This document shows, piece by piece, positions 23,384-36,082 of a stretch of 64,000 nucleotides of DNA (positions within the stretch are counted from its first letter, which is position 1; each line of letters starts with the position of its first letter). Under the pieces are notes generated by a model. The model did no database searches and was not told the origin of the DNA. It saw nothing but the letters and a program-made list of their open reading frames with translations. The translations under genes were made by a program, and so were the position numbers. This DNA is from Chiua virens (Eukaryota > Basidiomycota > Agaricomycetes > Boletales > Boletaceae). The stretch is from contig JAHNUO010000004.1 in assembly GCA_019787685.1 (NCBI GenBank), positions 2,571,602-2,635,601 on the forward strand, given 5' to 3'.

Positions 23384-24875
23384 GTGATCACCCTATATCC
23401 GACTTTAAATTCAGATGCCCGCAGCAAACTAGAAGACCTGGGGGATAGTGATGTGAATAACAATCAATTCGACGAGGCGACCTCACAGTATACGGTGGCA
23501 CTGTCACTGAATCCTGCTGGCTCACAAGACCTGTTGATGAAGCGAAGCGACACATGGATGGGGAAGGGTGCACGGGAGCATGCCCTGAACGACACGAAGG
23601 AATGGGCAAGATTAATGCTGACGTCCGGCTCATGGAAAGATGCCTTGACTGCTAGCGTCAGTGTGAGTATTCTCTTGCCTTGGCATGCATTGCATGTCTA
23701 ACATTTACTTGGCCGTAGTTTACGCTCGAAAGACTCTCGATTTACCAGGCTCTATGTGAGCATCTCGAAATGACCAGCCGTGTGACGGATGCTGTGGCGT
23801 GTTTCCACCAAATGCATAGCCAAGGAATCATTCGAACCTCCATCAGATAGATGCCATGACAAAATAGCGGATGTTGGAAATAGTGTTGTGAACGCTAGAC
23901 AATATGACGAGGCGGTCTCACAATATACGGCGGCGCTGTCGTTGGACCCTACTAGTCTGCAAGACCTGCTGGTCACTGGCAAGCAAAGCAAGGCATGCGC
24001 AGAAAAAGGAGAGTGGAAGAATCCTTCGAACGACGCAAATGAAGTAGTTTATTCAATTTATTCATGATTGACCATGATGCTAATTGGCACTATTCAGACA
24101 ATCAAACTTGATCCACCTTCTCCATTGGGTTGCGAGAGGAAATACGCGGTGTTGCTTAGCATGGAATACGCAATAGACGCGTTCGAAACCATGCTCTTGA
24201 AGATATCAAGATCATCTGATCCAGAAATTCGGGGTGAGAGGTAATCGCATCGTCCTGATATTCTTTCACTGATATTCCCTTGTAGAGCTCTCTCGCTACT
24301 ATGTTTGGCCAGAGCAGACAAAGGAAGTAATTCGTACATCTATCCAGGATGTTCTTCATGATTCGCCATTGGTGCTCATCAACGCCTTATCTGGTCGTCT
24401 GTGTGACAGATCGGGGCAGGCCGCCGCATTCAAATCAGCCCCAGCCTTTACGACACTCGTCACGCTCTTGCACACATGGGAAGGAAACGAACCATTGTAC
24501 GGAAAGGCCACCAAGATTTTGGTGTACGATCTCGAGGCGTCTCCCAGTCACAACAAGCTACAAATGTTCTGCAAGATTGTGCGGGACCAAGGGTTCAATT
24601 GGGCATGGAGCGACACGTGCTACATCGACAAAGGGGATGATTTCATACTCCAGGAAGCCCTTGTTAGCATGTTTAAGTGGTACGAGGGGTCTGCGATGAC
24701 CATCATCTGCGGCGCTCTGATGATGAGCAAATGGAACTCGCGTAGGTGGACCTTGCAGGAATACCACGCATCTAAGGCGGTCCGAACCTGGATACGAGCA
24801 TCCTTGCATGGAGCGGGAGATCCGGCGGGTTCAATAGCTGTCTTCCAGCCGATATTGGCGTATTCGACCCCTTGA
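23384..24875 (+). CDS. TPR plus HET-domain protein
   Basis: HET domains mediate heterokaryon incompatibility and related cell-death responses in fungi. The N-terminal part carries two repeats of a TPR-like unit with very similar cores: NNQFDEATSQYTVALSLNP (about 23460) and ARQYDEAVSQYTAALSLDP (about 23895), each followed by a DLL segment. The C-terminal exon (24369-24875) has the HET core: KILVYDLEASPSHNKLQMF, FNWAWSDTCYIDKGDDFIL, EALVSMFKWYEGSAMTI and WNSRRWTLQEY. The usual CCIDK motif reads CYIDK here. Introns lie near 23665-23720 and 24045-24100. The frame ends at 24875, soon after the HET core, which is short for this class; a following open stretch (AEIGGLDASSFDLGSAY, to about 24958) suggests that the original protein was longer and that this copy may be truncated by a frameshift. 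Confidence 0.65.
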
Positions 24876-25758
24876 TTTCTTACATTCCGACAACCATTCC
24901 CGATGCCGAGATTGGCGGTCTGGATGCTTCCTCATTCGATCTTGGCTCGGCGTACTAGATCTTAATCAACAGCGCGAAGAGTTCTGACTACACTGTTATC
25001 AATGAGGTAGATCTCTGAGAGTCCCGATCATCGGCGGCGTTCAGAAGCTTAAACAACAATATTGTCATACGCTTCTGATTGATTGTTTAGGTAAAAACAA
25101 TGCGAAAGGCACCACGAATGTCACCACCTCCTTTTGCCTATGCTAGCAGACCCAAATCCCACCTTTTCCCTGTTAGTACGAAGAAGTTTTCTAGGCGGCT
25201 CCGATTCGGTCCTAGAATGTCCACTTTGCGCAGCCATCGAGGAGACCTTTCTTGAGTGTTGAGGGCGAGGAGGACTATCCAATAAGTATAGCTTCTCAAC
25301 GTTTCTCTTCGAGTTGAGCTGGGTTGTTGGTTTGCTAGCATCATGACAGAGTACTTCGCCTGCCACGACGTGGTGGAACTATACGTTAGTGACATCATGC
25401 ACGATGGTTACATTATACCCACCGTCACCGCCCATGGGTTCCCACAAGTTGCGAGTATCCAAGGTGTCTTGGCTGTTGAACGAGGCGGCAATTTCGGCAT
25501 CGCCAGCTTCAATCACTTCATTCAACTGTCACAGACGAATATAGTCAATGTGCGCTATACTCACCAACCGTGGGCTCGGGTAATTCCTGAAGGACCAGTT
25601 CACCTTGTCGATAAGTGGATTGTTAGCGGTGATGGGTGCTACCAGAATACATTCCCATGCGTACCGGCTACAGGCTCAGAAGATTTGTGACTATCTGGCT
25701 CCCCTGAATCGTTGGGCGGTTCAGGTGCTTCTGGTGGTGAAATATTGTTGCATAGAAA
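24876..25758. other. No confident gene
   Basis: Contains a 115-codon plus-strand frame at 25343-25690 with no recognisable motif, overlapped by minus-strand frames. The region lies between the HET gene and the 3' end of the SNF2 gene. Confidence 0.35.
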
Positions 25759-28700
25759 CTAATAAGAAATCGCAAACGCACCCTTTGTAGTCGTTTTCCC
25801 CTTGCAGGGACCTTTGCCATCACCCACGTTTTTGCCTCCACCATTTCGCTTGCCGGCAGACACAGATTCGATTTCCAAATCTGAATTCGAAGATGCTCCT
25901 GCCCCGTCGGGAGAGAGAATTTCAATCGGAGGTAGGCCAGATGCCAGTAGTGCTTTCGTGTCTATGCATGTGAAATTAGCTATCTTTCCGAAGAGCGCTT
26001 CATCGGGCTTACCTCTTCCATGCTGGGTGGCCAGAAATTGCTCTAACATGGAGGCCTTACCTCTGGCACAGTCTGTCATCAAACAGTCTACAGTCTGGTT
26101 GCAAACTAGGTTATACACGATGACCTCTTCGGTCTGACCCAGGCGCCAAGCGCGCCCAATGACTTGATTGACAAGCGTACTTGACCAGCATTGATCCTAC
26201 ATATAGGTCGACATGGCTTGTACTGCAGCAAAATCATAATGGACTCACAAAGAGAATCACAACCGTGGCAGCGGTCAGGTTGAGACCGACGGAACCGACA
26301 TTAGAGAGAAGGAGGACGCGGCACTTCTTGTCGGTCTGGAAAGCCATCACGATTCGATCACGTTCCTCTATGGTCTGTGTGCCGTTTATTGCCACAGCAT
26401 CGACACCATATATCCTGAGTATCTGCGGGAAGTGCGGGTAAGTTGATGACACGGATCTGCTGGATTTACTCACCGACAGGATCAATGGAGCCATCATGGC
26501 AAATTCATGATAAATCAAGATCTTCCGGGATCCCTTTTCTGATCGGGGGATTTGCACGTTTTCATCCTTCTCAAGCGGTGTCCAGAGAAGGTGGGGTGGC
26601 GTATTCTCGCCAAGGCCAGGTATCCATGGTCGGTTGAGTATGGCATAGTTATCCGCATTAATGGCGCATGGAAGCCCGGGGTGGTCATCAAACGATACAG
26701 GCACAAGCAAATCCGTGGACAGGTGATAACAGACTAAAGCCACCAACATGTCAGCCTTCGTCGAGCGGACCGTGGAGTATTCAACACGGGTATTGACAAC
26801 TGGATACGACGGGGATTCGTGAAATGGAAATGCTGCTTTGGTTCGTCCTTCAAGGTAAAACTTCTGATCGAGAAAGTCAAAAAAAAAGTGTAACGTAGCA
26901 AAACAGATCTACCGTGTTGAAGCCCTCCCCATCTTCAACTGTTTCCAGTGCGTCCCTGTCCAGAAGTTTAAGTTTTCTGTTGTAGAGGGGTTTGGGGGCT
27001 CACCCGCTGCTGAATCCGTCAAGGACATTGCGGATGACTGCCAACTCTCTCTCTGTCAGTGCGAGCTTTGCAATCACCATTTTGTACGGTGGAAGAGAAT
27101 CGTTGATCATTCGGCCGTCATATCGCTTGGACTCCACCGTGCGACGTATAATCCGGCCATTATAGGACACACGAATGAATTCAATCCACTCGCTGTGCAC
27201 TGCCCGCACCCTCTGGACAGAATCAGGTATGACTTGAGGATCGTCGTCGTCCTTGCCGACCATGGCGGCCACAGTCTTTTCTGCTGAGATGGCCTTATCC
27301 TGGCGGGTTATGCCACGGCGTGCAGACCTTATCTGCCTCACAAATGTACTCTCACGCTCATCGCCGGCCGTGCCACAAAACTGTGGGATGCGGAGCAACC
27401 TTCCCAGGTTGCATAAATCCTATAGTAAAACCACATATCAATTCGACATGGACGAATTTAGTTCATTGCTTACCTGAGGTGAGGTGAAGAGCGGGGTAGC
27501 GGTGAGAAGCAGAGGGAGTCTTGAGGATTTTGCGAGCTCCAGCACAACATACCAGTTAGCGCTGGCATTGCGAAATTCATGAGCCTCGTCGACGATTACC
27601 GCACTGAATGTTCGATTGTTAGATATAAAATTTTTATACAACACGGGGAGTTTGATGTGCCGCTGATCGTCGGTTGCTTTGTTTGCATTTTTCCCCCCAC
27701 GGTTTCGGCGTATGTCGAAGGCTCTCCCAAACGTCGTCATGACCTGTAAATTTGAATTCTTCCCGTACGTCCCAATGGCTTTGCAGCTTACCGAGTGAGG
27801 GACAAGTATGATGCGGCTAATATAAGGTGTCTTCGAGGTCTTCCAGTCACCCTCCCAAAACTGGCTAAATTTTGATTCGGCGGTAGGGAATATATAAATT
27901 TCAATTTTTCCTGGAGCGAAGAATGTACGTAACTCGTTGGTCCATTGGCGAACCAACGAGTTTCCAACGACGATGACGTGAGGAAGGTCGGATATAGTGG
28001 CGCGCCCTGCAAAGTTGGGGGCGTTCTCTATCCGGCGTATTAGCATTATGTACCGGCGCGGAAACAAAGTGACGACCTATGATTGGAGAGAGCCTGATTT
28101 CGGCGCCAGACCGCTCGATTGCCTTGCCTGCAACCACACGACCCGCCATTCCCTCTTGCACATAAAATGCGTCAATAATAAACGCAATAACGCCCATAAT
28201 AAGGGCAGTCTTGCCCAACCCAACTGCATCTGCGACGAGGACACCAGGCGGCGACGTCTCGACAGGCTCAGCAGTGAAAGTCTTCTCAATGATGGAGGAA
28301 ATACCAACAAGTTGGTGCCAGAGGAGGTGTAAGGGCTTCATATCCGGGTTTTCAGGGGAGAATTGCTTGGCCTTGTCGGCGTCCCATGCACATAATCCCG
28401 AAGCAGATCGAAATTGCGCGAATAACATGGGGCGTGCTCCCGGAAAATTCAATAGCCTTGACAATGTCTGTTCGTCGTGTTGCCTGAACTTTTCAACCCC
28501 TAGATCTGCGAGCTCCAGCCAGACGTCCTGTGCTCCGTCCTCAGAGTTGAGGACAGCTTGCAGTTGCTCATGACTGGTAATTTGAAGGTGAAATAGCTGA
28601 ACATAGGTGGCCCAGATCTCTTCGACGTCACCAGGTGCTGCCGCCGCAATTCCCTTTACGTGCGCCACGCGTCGCCTGCCGCGAAGTTCTGCACTCTCGG

Positions 28701-29689
28701 AATAAATCTGTGCAGATGTAGCACCCAACAACTGATACTCACTGGTGTCTGTCACCGTTTCCTCAGGAAGTATAGTCTTGTCCGACGGTAGTCTCCTCGC
28801 AGTCTTGATCGCTGTCTGTAGTATACTCTCGAGTCCACCCATCATTTCTTGTATTCCGCCCTCCGCCTCTTCCTCCTTAGGGAACCAGTAAATCGAATCC
28901 CTGTAAGATTTTAGCGCCCTAATGGCACTTCGGATTTCGGTAGTTGTGGGTTCTTCCTTCTTCTCGATATCTAAGGTCACGTTAACGTCGACCCCCGATG
29001 CATGTGATATCAAAAGACTTGCCGCGAAAGGCACTTTGGGCTATAAGTCTTTTATTGACAAGCGTCTTCGACGCTCGAATATACCTCTTCCGCTGGCGCT
29101 CCCATTCATGGTGAACTAGAGCCGTGACAGCGTCTTTGAATTCTCCCACAACCCGTGCATTGGCAAGACAATTGTCACCAAAAACTGTGCATGCAACAGT
29201 GTCGAGCGCGCCATCCGCGTCAGTACGTGGGGGGAAATCATCCAATTTGCGCTTGCGACTCCAAATGAGGTCATGCGGAGACAGTTCCTCGACCTCCAGG
29301 GCCTTTTGGACACAGCGATATAACTCCGGGTTAAATTTGTAGGCTCGATGCCACTTCAGTAGAGCGGCATGACCTGCTGGGTGCTGTCCCCCTTCGATGA
29401 CGCGCTGCTTGGCCTTCCCGCCGTGAGCATTCTGGACTGCAGAAATCAAGGAATTGATGGATTGGCGTTCACTGTCCGAGAGGACAGGATTCGGCTGCTC
29501 GAAGAAACGTTCCGTGAGATGCCAGAAATCCACTTGCGACTCGTCCGCGAATATGTCGTCGGGACGATCTAGGAGAGCAATAAGAAGAAGTGTTTGCACC
29601 TTCATGGACATTTTGCAAGGAGGATGGAAAATTGAACGAAGCTTGGGAACATACCTAATTATAGACATTGCGTCGGGGTTCTTCTCCAA
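25759..29689 (-). CDS. SNF2-family DNA-dependent ATPase/helicase
   Basis: SNF2 proteins use ATP to remodel or translocate on DNA. Reading leftwards from 29689: an N-terminal region without known motif (29689-29085), a 44 bp intron (29084-29041), a long exon with Walker A ADAVGLGKTALIMG (about 28230), an intron at about 28076-28007, then motif Ia HVIVVGNSLVRQWTNEL, the DEAH box VIVDEAHEFRN (about 27590), motif III LLLTATPLF, and after several introns the helicase C-lobe with ILIYHEFAMM, RVLLLSNVGSVGLNLTAA (motif V) and VNQVIGRAWRLGQ (motif VI). The tail is Gly/Lys-rich. All core motifs are present and the exons join in frame, so the gene looks functional, about 1100 residues. It is divergent from the 906-residue gene, 1.1 kb away. 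The subfamily is uncertain; a plant-type or Rad5-like RING is not seen. Confidence 0.85.
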
Positions 29690-30797
29690 TGAGATATAGG
29701 TACAGCGGCGGATTGGTCCAGAACACGGAGCAGCGTGGTGCGGGAGACAGATCTAACCAGAAGAACCCCCTTTCGCGAGTGAACATCCCGAATGACCTCT
29801 TACAGAACGACTTACTGAAGGCACTTTACTTCCAAACGGAGATTACGCGCATTATTAGGGTCCCTGACATAATTCTAGTTGCAATTCTCCGTTGTCTCTG
29901 GCCGAGACGCCTATCGGCAGTAGGCACGGAGCTAACTGAATGGAGAAAAAGTGAGCAAAAGCGCCAAGGAGGTTTGGCAAGCACTGCCCACCGGCGCCGC
30001 GTTATTCCAAGGACGGTCAGAGTGTCAATGCGCGATGCCCGGCTAAGATCGAGATTAATTTCACGCATGCGCAGACCCCCGAACGTACGATGGTAAGCAC
30101 TTTCTCGCCAATCTGCCGGTGAAACTCGGAGTTGGACGCAGTTTGGTATTAGGGTAAAAGTCGGTTTTTCTCTTCATTGTGTAATTCTTTTCTTACCATA
30201 CCAGTCGCCACTTGGGTGGCACAGGCTGCAACTTGAAGGACTCTTGGAAAAGTCTATCTATACTCCGGTTGTATCCACGAATTATCCTCGAGCAGACTTT
30301 GGTCGTTGCCCTTATGTTCTGTAGTAGTCAGATATCGACACTTGGCACAAGACCCCAATCCCACGTACGTGTTTGAAACCCTCAGCCTCTACACCGTTGA
30401 TGCAGACGTAACCCCTTCTCTCCATCAATAGGCGTTTCATCGCTGATATTCCCATCGGACGAGTCGTAGTTAGTTGGCTGGTTATAACCTATACACCTCA
30501 AATACTATCAGATCTCAGAGTCGGACAGTCGGACACACCTAAGTTACATGACACATGCCCACGCTTCCATGTTTTCAGATATAGGGTAAGTTCCCAACAA
30601 ATATACAATCGAAGCCACAGGAATTGGTGATGTCTTGATTTAGAAATTGCAAGTCCATCTGAAATATTCTGTCCATGGAACTGCATTAGCGGGGGTCTGG
30701 ACCGAAGTTACACCAACATGCATAGTTGGCAATCTTGGTTTTCTTGTCGATTTCCTGGTATTCTCCTGACTTGGCCCCACCCTCGCTTCTGAGCACT
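29690..30797. other. Divergent intergenic region
   Basis: About 1.1 kb between the SNF2 gene and the 906-residue gene. A 142-codon plus-strand frame at 29668-30096 overlaps the SNF2 start and is basic without motifs. No RNA gene or repeat is evident. It probably holds both promoters. Confidence 0.4.
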
Positions 30798-33571
30798 ATG
30801 GCACTAGTTCACCCTTTTGACGCCCTTCCGGGGGAAAACGAACCCCTTGCTTTGAGCTTGTTGGAATTCAACAACATGTTTGTTGATTTAGATGCTCGTC
30901 GAGCCCAAGAAAATGACGAGCGGATTCTAGCCGCAGCGCAGTCGGACGCTCTCATGCTAGGGCTAATGGGTCTGAATGCTCCTGCACGCAGGCGGGTCGT
31001 TATTGAACCCCTCCGCAACCGTCTTCGCTGGCCATATCAATTGGACATTTCCCGGGACTTTGACAGCCTGATCTCCTTCACGGATGAGCTGCCTGTCACC
31101 CAAGACCTGTACTTATACCGTGTTTTCCACCAAACGATGACGCTCACCAAGAGCTTGCATGTCAAGGTGCGCATGCAGACACGACCAGGACAAGTAGGTG
31201 TCGGTCCTATGAGACGTCGTCTATATTCACAAAGTATCATTCTTTGGCAGCCTCCCCAGCTTGTACACCCTCACAAGGTCCCTAACGTCTGCATTGCACA
31301 AGTCGGGGCACGCCACAGTATCCGGCTTTTTTTCCCTGCCTTGATGGAGGCTGCAGAAGGTCGTGCAGACCTGACCGAAGATCAATTGTCAGCCGTTTAC
31401 GACCATGGTTTATATCCCGCAATCTGCAACCTTGCCCCTGAGTTGGCGACCAATTGGTCTCCGTCCTACGCTGCGGCCAAGCTGCGAGCACGAAATCTCA
31501 ATGGCACCTATCAAATAGGAACACATCCATTCCCGGGCAATACTGCCAGTCTCTTAGGGCGTACGGTCAAACGCTACCTTCAAACCGCGCTTCCGTGGAC
31601 TAATGCTTGCGTATGGATGGTGCAAATCCAGGGGGTTAAGGAAGCGCATACGCATGCACCAAATGACATTTTGGACAGCTACACTTCCTTTGGAGCGCTT
31701 ATGGCTGGCTTTTTGCTAGAGCTTATTCTTCGAGGGCAGTCATGGGTCGACGTAGGGTTGCAAATTTCGCAGGAGAATCATGTGCTCCAATGGCGCACCG
31801 ATGCACACCATTTCTTAGCGAAAGAGTTTAGCGATCTCTCGCAGAACGGCGCGGCTCGCTTGTGTACGTTGCCTTCTCGTTCCTACCACCGCGACTACGT
31901 GGCTGGTCTTGTAGACTTGTCAGGTTTCCGTGCAACTCTCAACCCCCGTCATCCGGACACTGATTCAGCCTACATCCAGGCTTACACCACCGATAAATCA
32001 TTGATCGCTCACTTGGAGGCCGGGAGACATGGACTTTTCATGCGGGGTAGAGACACCCTTTGCGGAGATGGCGATGATCACACCCCTGCCTACTGCAAGA
32101 GGATGATGGACATCTATCAAGCTGGTGTTCGCCACACCACCGCTGCTCGGGTGGAGGCAAGAATTCCTGCGCGATCGGCTGTTCGTGCTATGCTTGATTT
32201 TCCTGAACGTTTGTTGGAACAAACTTTGTGCCGATACCCTGCTGTGGACTGGTGGTACGTGTGGAGTTCAACACCTGCCCAATCAATCTCGCTCACGTTC
32301 ACACAAGGCAATGGCGACAGATTCGCATGATATGCATCTCAGAGACACTTGCGTTACAAAATAGCGCCCATCCTTCACTCAGGTACAAGAGAGAGGCACT
32401 CAACCTGACCGCTGCGTTGGTGTGGCTTTCAAACGGATTGAACTCTCGCCCTGACGATGATCAGTATGGCCGCGACGTCATGATCACGTCGTGCATCACG
32501 GCAGGCAATCGCGATCATGGTACTTTCTTGATCCCTCCTCCTGCCCAAGGCGAACCAGGGGAATTACCAGTTGTTCAGCAGGGTGCCATCTTTTTACGCG
32601 ACATACTCTTTCCACCCACCTCCGGAGTGCCCCGTTTTTCATATGGGATGGAACTCAACGACGCGACGTGGATCCATTATTTTCACCAGACTCCCGATCA
32701 ACTACGTTTGAAGGCATTGCCTCCACCATACGTGCCCCGCCGGCAACTTCTGGAAGCAGGGCGCGTCCCAACCCAAAAGCGAATGTCACGTCCTCAGGAG
32801 GCACCAGTCGATAACCCACTGCCGGAGCTCGCAAACCTTCGATTCACGCTCCCTCCTGTCCCTCAAGACGTCGCAGACGACCTACCGTATGAGGAACAAG
32901 TGGAATATTTAGGGGACATGGCGGACAATCTGCCGTTGGAGATGACCCGCCTTTGGCAACAATTCCTCTCGGACCTCTTGCAAAAATGTGGGAATTTACG
33001 TGGGGCGAGAGCTGACGCCTCTCATTGTCGTCTTTCGATTCGCGAAAGGCAGAATATCACACAGGAGGCGATCGCGAACACCAACCTGGCCTTGATATTC
33101 AGACGGGTTCAATATCGCACCTCCACCCGGCAGGAGTGGGCAGCTGCCTTTGAGCGCTACTTCAGTCCCTTGGATGGAAAGAATCCAATTCAACCGCAAA
33201 ATTTTCCAAATATGCTATACTGGATGCGCTGGGCAGAATTGAAGACATTGCTGCCCAATCGAATTGGACATCTGAGGCGACAGCTACGACTCCTTTTTAA
33301 CCAGCTTTGTTGGGTTCCTCAGCCGGTATCGGATCGGGTGTGGTTATATCAGAGGGACGACCGCTTTCAGATATTTCCACAGGGCTGCACGTCAAACGCT
33401 CCTCAGATTTTGATGAATCCATCTTTCGGTCGGCCGCATTGGAACCCACCTCCTGCCGTCGATGAGGACCGCGCCGATGCGGAGGAAGTGATACCGCAAC
33501 CAAGAGCTAGGAGACCGCAGCCTATTCCTTATGTGCATCTCCGACAGGAGGAGGAAGAAAGCTCCGAATGA
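30798..33571 (+). CDS. Uncharacterised 906-residue protein
   Basis: Two long exons, 30798-32254 and 32308-33571, are joined by a 53 bp intron (GTACGT donor, ACAAG acceptor); the join keeps frame and gives 906 residues. Start chosen at ATG 30798 (MALVHPFDALPGENE); an in-frame extension to 30726 exists but is hydrophobic and less likely. I recognise no known domain. Visible traits: an acidic-amphipathic N-terminus (ARRAQENDERILAAAQSDAL), a long globular middle with many aromatic and His residues (about 130-480), a Pro-rich linker around 630-690 (LPPPYVPRR, LPPVPQDVADD), a C-terminal helical part with many Arg and Trp (about 700-850), and a charged tail ending EEEESSE. No signal peptide or membrane segment. 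No stop or frame change in 2.7 kb, unlike many neighbours, so it is probably under selection or recently acquired. Its divergent neighbour is a SNF2 ATPase; a shared role is only a guess. Confidence 0.75.
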
Positions 33572-33718
33572 TTCAATGACGGATATTACCAGCCGACGCT
33601 CACAAATTACAATCTCACATAGATGTAAAGTAGTAGTCCGCAAATTGAATAAGAAGAAAGTTCTGGATGATTCAATTTATGGATATTACCAGCCAACGCT
33701 CACAAACTACAATGTCAC
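33563..33718 (+). repeat. Imperfect direct repeat over the end of the 906-residue gene
   Basis: A block of about 60 bp (33563-33619) containing GATTCAATGACGGATATTAC recurs at 33657-33718 with GATTCAATTTATGGATATTA, separated by about 37 bp; roughly eight mismatches. The first copy includes the stop codon TGA 33569-33571 of the gene. Confidence 0.8.
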
Positions 33719-33730
33719 AGAGCAAGGTCT

Positions 33731-34576
33731 TTGGACAAGCGACGCAAGCGAGAGGCACCGCTTCCGCTTTTGCCTCCACCACGTCGCTCATCCACGTTGC
33801 AGCGCTCGCTGCTCGTCCTTGCCCGTTTCAGCGCACCCCACTCCCTGGGCCTCCATGCTCCATTCCGGCTCCTTGCAGCTCACTCCCCTGGGGTCCGGGG
33901 CACGCGATCCCGACCACCCGGTACAATGCCATCTGCAAGGTTTCCCACCCACCAGCTCACACATACCCGGCGGCTCGGGCTCCGGTCCTGGGCCGAAGAG
34001 TGCTTCGCACTCTTGCCCAACCTCGTCCACCTTGTCCCTCTGCCTCCCTCTCCTCACAGCTCAAGGAGCAACTTCCAAAGAAGTTTGTTCCCTTTTGTCT
34101 TTTTTTTTCCCATCTCGTCACCTACGCCACGCAGGCACGCCCTCGATTTGAGATTAATGACCAGGAGGCGCATCGCAATTTTAGATGCGTCATATCCTCT
34201 CTTTCAAGGTGTAGTAGCACCTTCTGTGGGATCGGGAGATGGCTTCGGTTCACATCCAAGCGCGAACCTGGAGAGAATCGGCTTAGTGCCCATTCCAGAA
34301 TTTCCCATGCTTGTTCTTGACGCTGTCCGCGCAACATGTCCACATACGTCTGAGAGTGGAGAAAGAGGGCAACGGATTGCCCCAATTGATGTGGGTGTTG
34401 TATGCGAAAGCGGTACGATTGGACCTGTGATTCGTGCGTTGCATGAACGGGTGTTGTGGAAATTAAGAGGGGGGTGGGTGATGCGCTCCGTGCCCTCTGT
34501 TTTACTTGTCCCCTCTTCCTTCGGTTTCCTGTGTTTCATAGTTGCACAATGCATGTTTATGGCAAAAGTGGACTAG
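33731..34576 (+). other. Long open frame of unclear status
   Basis: A 281-codon plus-strand frame, overlapped by other open frames on both strands, as happens in GC-rich, Ser/Pro/Arg-biased sequence. The product has an Arg/Pro/Leu-rich first half and a hydrophobic end (LLVPSSFGFLCFIVAQ). I recognise nothing; it is more likely chance than a gene. Confidence 0.2.
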
Positions 34577-34814
34577 CACCGAGCTATAGCACCTGTCACT
34601 TACAACCAGATGAAAAATGAAACAGTGCGTTCCTCTATGTCGAGCATGCCGCATCAATATACTACCAGTAAGAAGGTGGGAAAGGTATATTCTGATATTA
34701 TGCGATAAGGATTGCAGTTTCACGACAGACCAAGCGAGATAAAATTACCTAGTGTATAAAGCACCCTATGGTCTCACCTTTCCCCACATCAACTTCTTCA
34801 CTCCCTCACTTTCC

Positions 34815-36082
34815 CTACCCATCACCCCGTGGTCCAAGGATGGATTCGTCGGGAAACCGTTCAAGTCGTTGCGCCTCGCGTCTAAGGTAAGCGACAAGCG
34901 TCTCCATGGGTTCCGGGTAAGTAATGTACCTGCTATTTGTGAGTAACGAGGCAATACAAACGACTGCGCTGAAGACATCTCACTGGTCGTTCTCGTTCGC
35001 ACCAAAGTCATAAACACCGCTCGAATCGTCTGTCGTCTCCTCGACATTGACATCGATTTTATCCACATTCTCCACGAGACCACCAACGAGGTTCACGGAA
35101 CGTCGGAATGATTTGCTCGCGTCGTCGGAGTCGCTCGTGCTCGGAGTGACGCTTGCACCGGGAGGGGATATTCCTCTCGTCCCCCTTCCGCCTAACAGGT
35201 TTCTCCAAACCGCAGCAGCCATTTCTGCGTCCCCTTTTACAAGTCCCAAGTCCATACTCATCCCCAATCCCGCCCACTGCTCTTTAAAATCTTCATGTCT
35301 CGTCAAGAGTCTCTCCGGTGCTCTCGCTCCGAGTCGTTTCTCTGCCTTGGCATAGGCAGCTGGTGAGGGAAACGGGAGGTGAGACCGGAGAAGGGAATGT
35401 GTAAAAGGTGCTGTTAGGATATGGGAGATGTATTTGCTGATGTCTGAGCGATGTTTGGTTTCGGGGGGCGATAAGAGCGTGATAGGCGGGTCGGACGGGG
35501 AACGGGGTGGTAAAATGCAAGGCTAGAGCACAGCACGGACACGTTCCTCAACATCTTGGAAAAAGTGATCTATCAAGCCTTGAATGTGATTCATTCCATG
35601 GGTGCCGGGAGGGCTCGTAAACGGAGGAGCCATACGTGCAAATTGGTGACGGTAAACCAAGACTGGAACGTTGGAGGAAGTGCACACTCTTCTACGGGGA
35701 GTTTGTGACCTATGAGTACAGACTACGCGATAGTGAACGGATAGTGATTATCTTTTCTCCAAAGGTCGGTTTCTTGGTCCGCGCGTGTTGCACAGAGGAT
35801 GTTGTACAGGGGTAATGCGCGTCTGTTCGCGAGTTGTTTGTGTGAGCCATACCCAAGAGCGCCTGCAACGCCAACAAAAACCGTGTACAAGAAGGGATTT
35901 GCTCTGACTCGGTGCGTTAGCCAGGATTGCTCCTTGCCCGGTGTATTTGAAGTCGCTGTGAGGTCCGACTGCTTTGATGGCGGCGTAGAGGCCAGAAGTC
36001 AGACATGCTGATGAAGTGGGCATCGTGGTAAATGCCTCGGCGTTGCACCAATGCGAGTTGAAAATAGCGAACGTGAAGCCAT
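34815..36082 (-). pseudogene. CBP3: CBP3/UQCC1-like cytochrome bc1 assembly chaperone
   Basis: Cbp3 helps synthesis and assembly of cytochrome b in mitochondria. From 36082 the N-terminus MASRSLFSTRIGATPR looks like a mitochondrial presequence. The conserved ubiquinol-cytochrome-c chaperone domain follows: FLYTVFVGVAGALGYGSHK, then ECALPPTFQSWFTVTNLHVW, GMNHIQGLIDHFFQDVEERV, KEQWAGLGMSMDLGLVKGD with AEMAAAVWRNLLGGRG, and after an intron a C-terminal LVAYLRREAQRLERFPDES ending at 34815. Domain order and length fit the family. An in-frame TGA at 36001-35999 sits between presequence and domain; unless it lies in an unrecognised short intron, the copy is disabled. Intron positions are approximate. 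Confidence 0.7.

Noticed and set aside
33731..34576. 281-codon frame considered as a gene
   Set aside because: Several other frames are open over the same bases on both strands and the product has no domain-like pattern; listed only as unclear.
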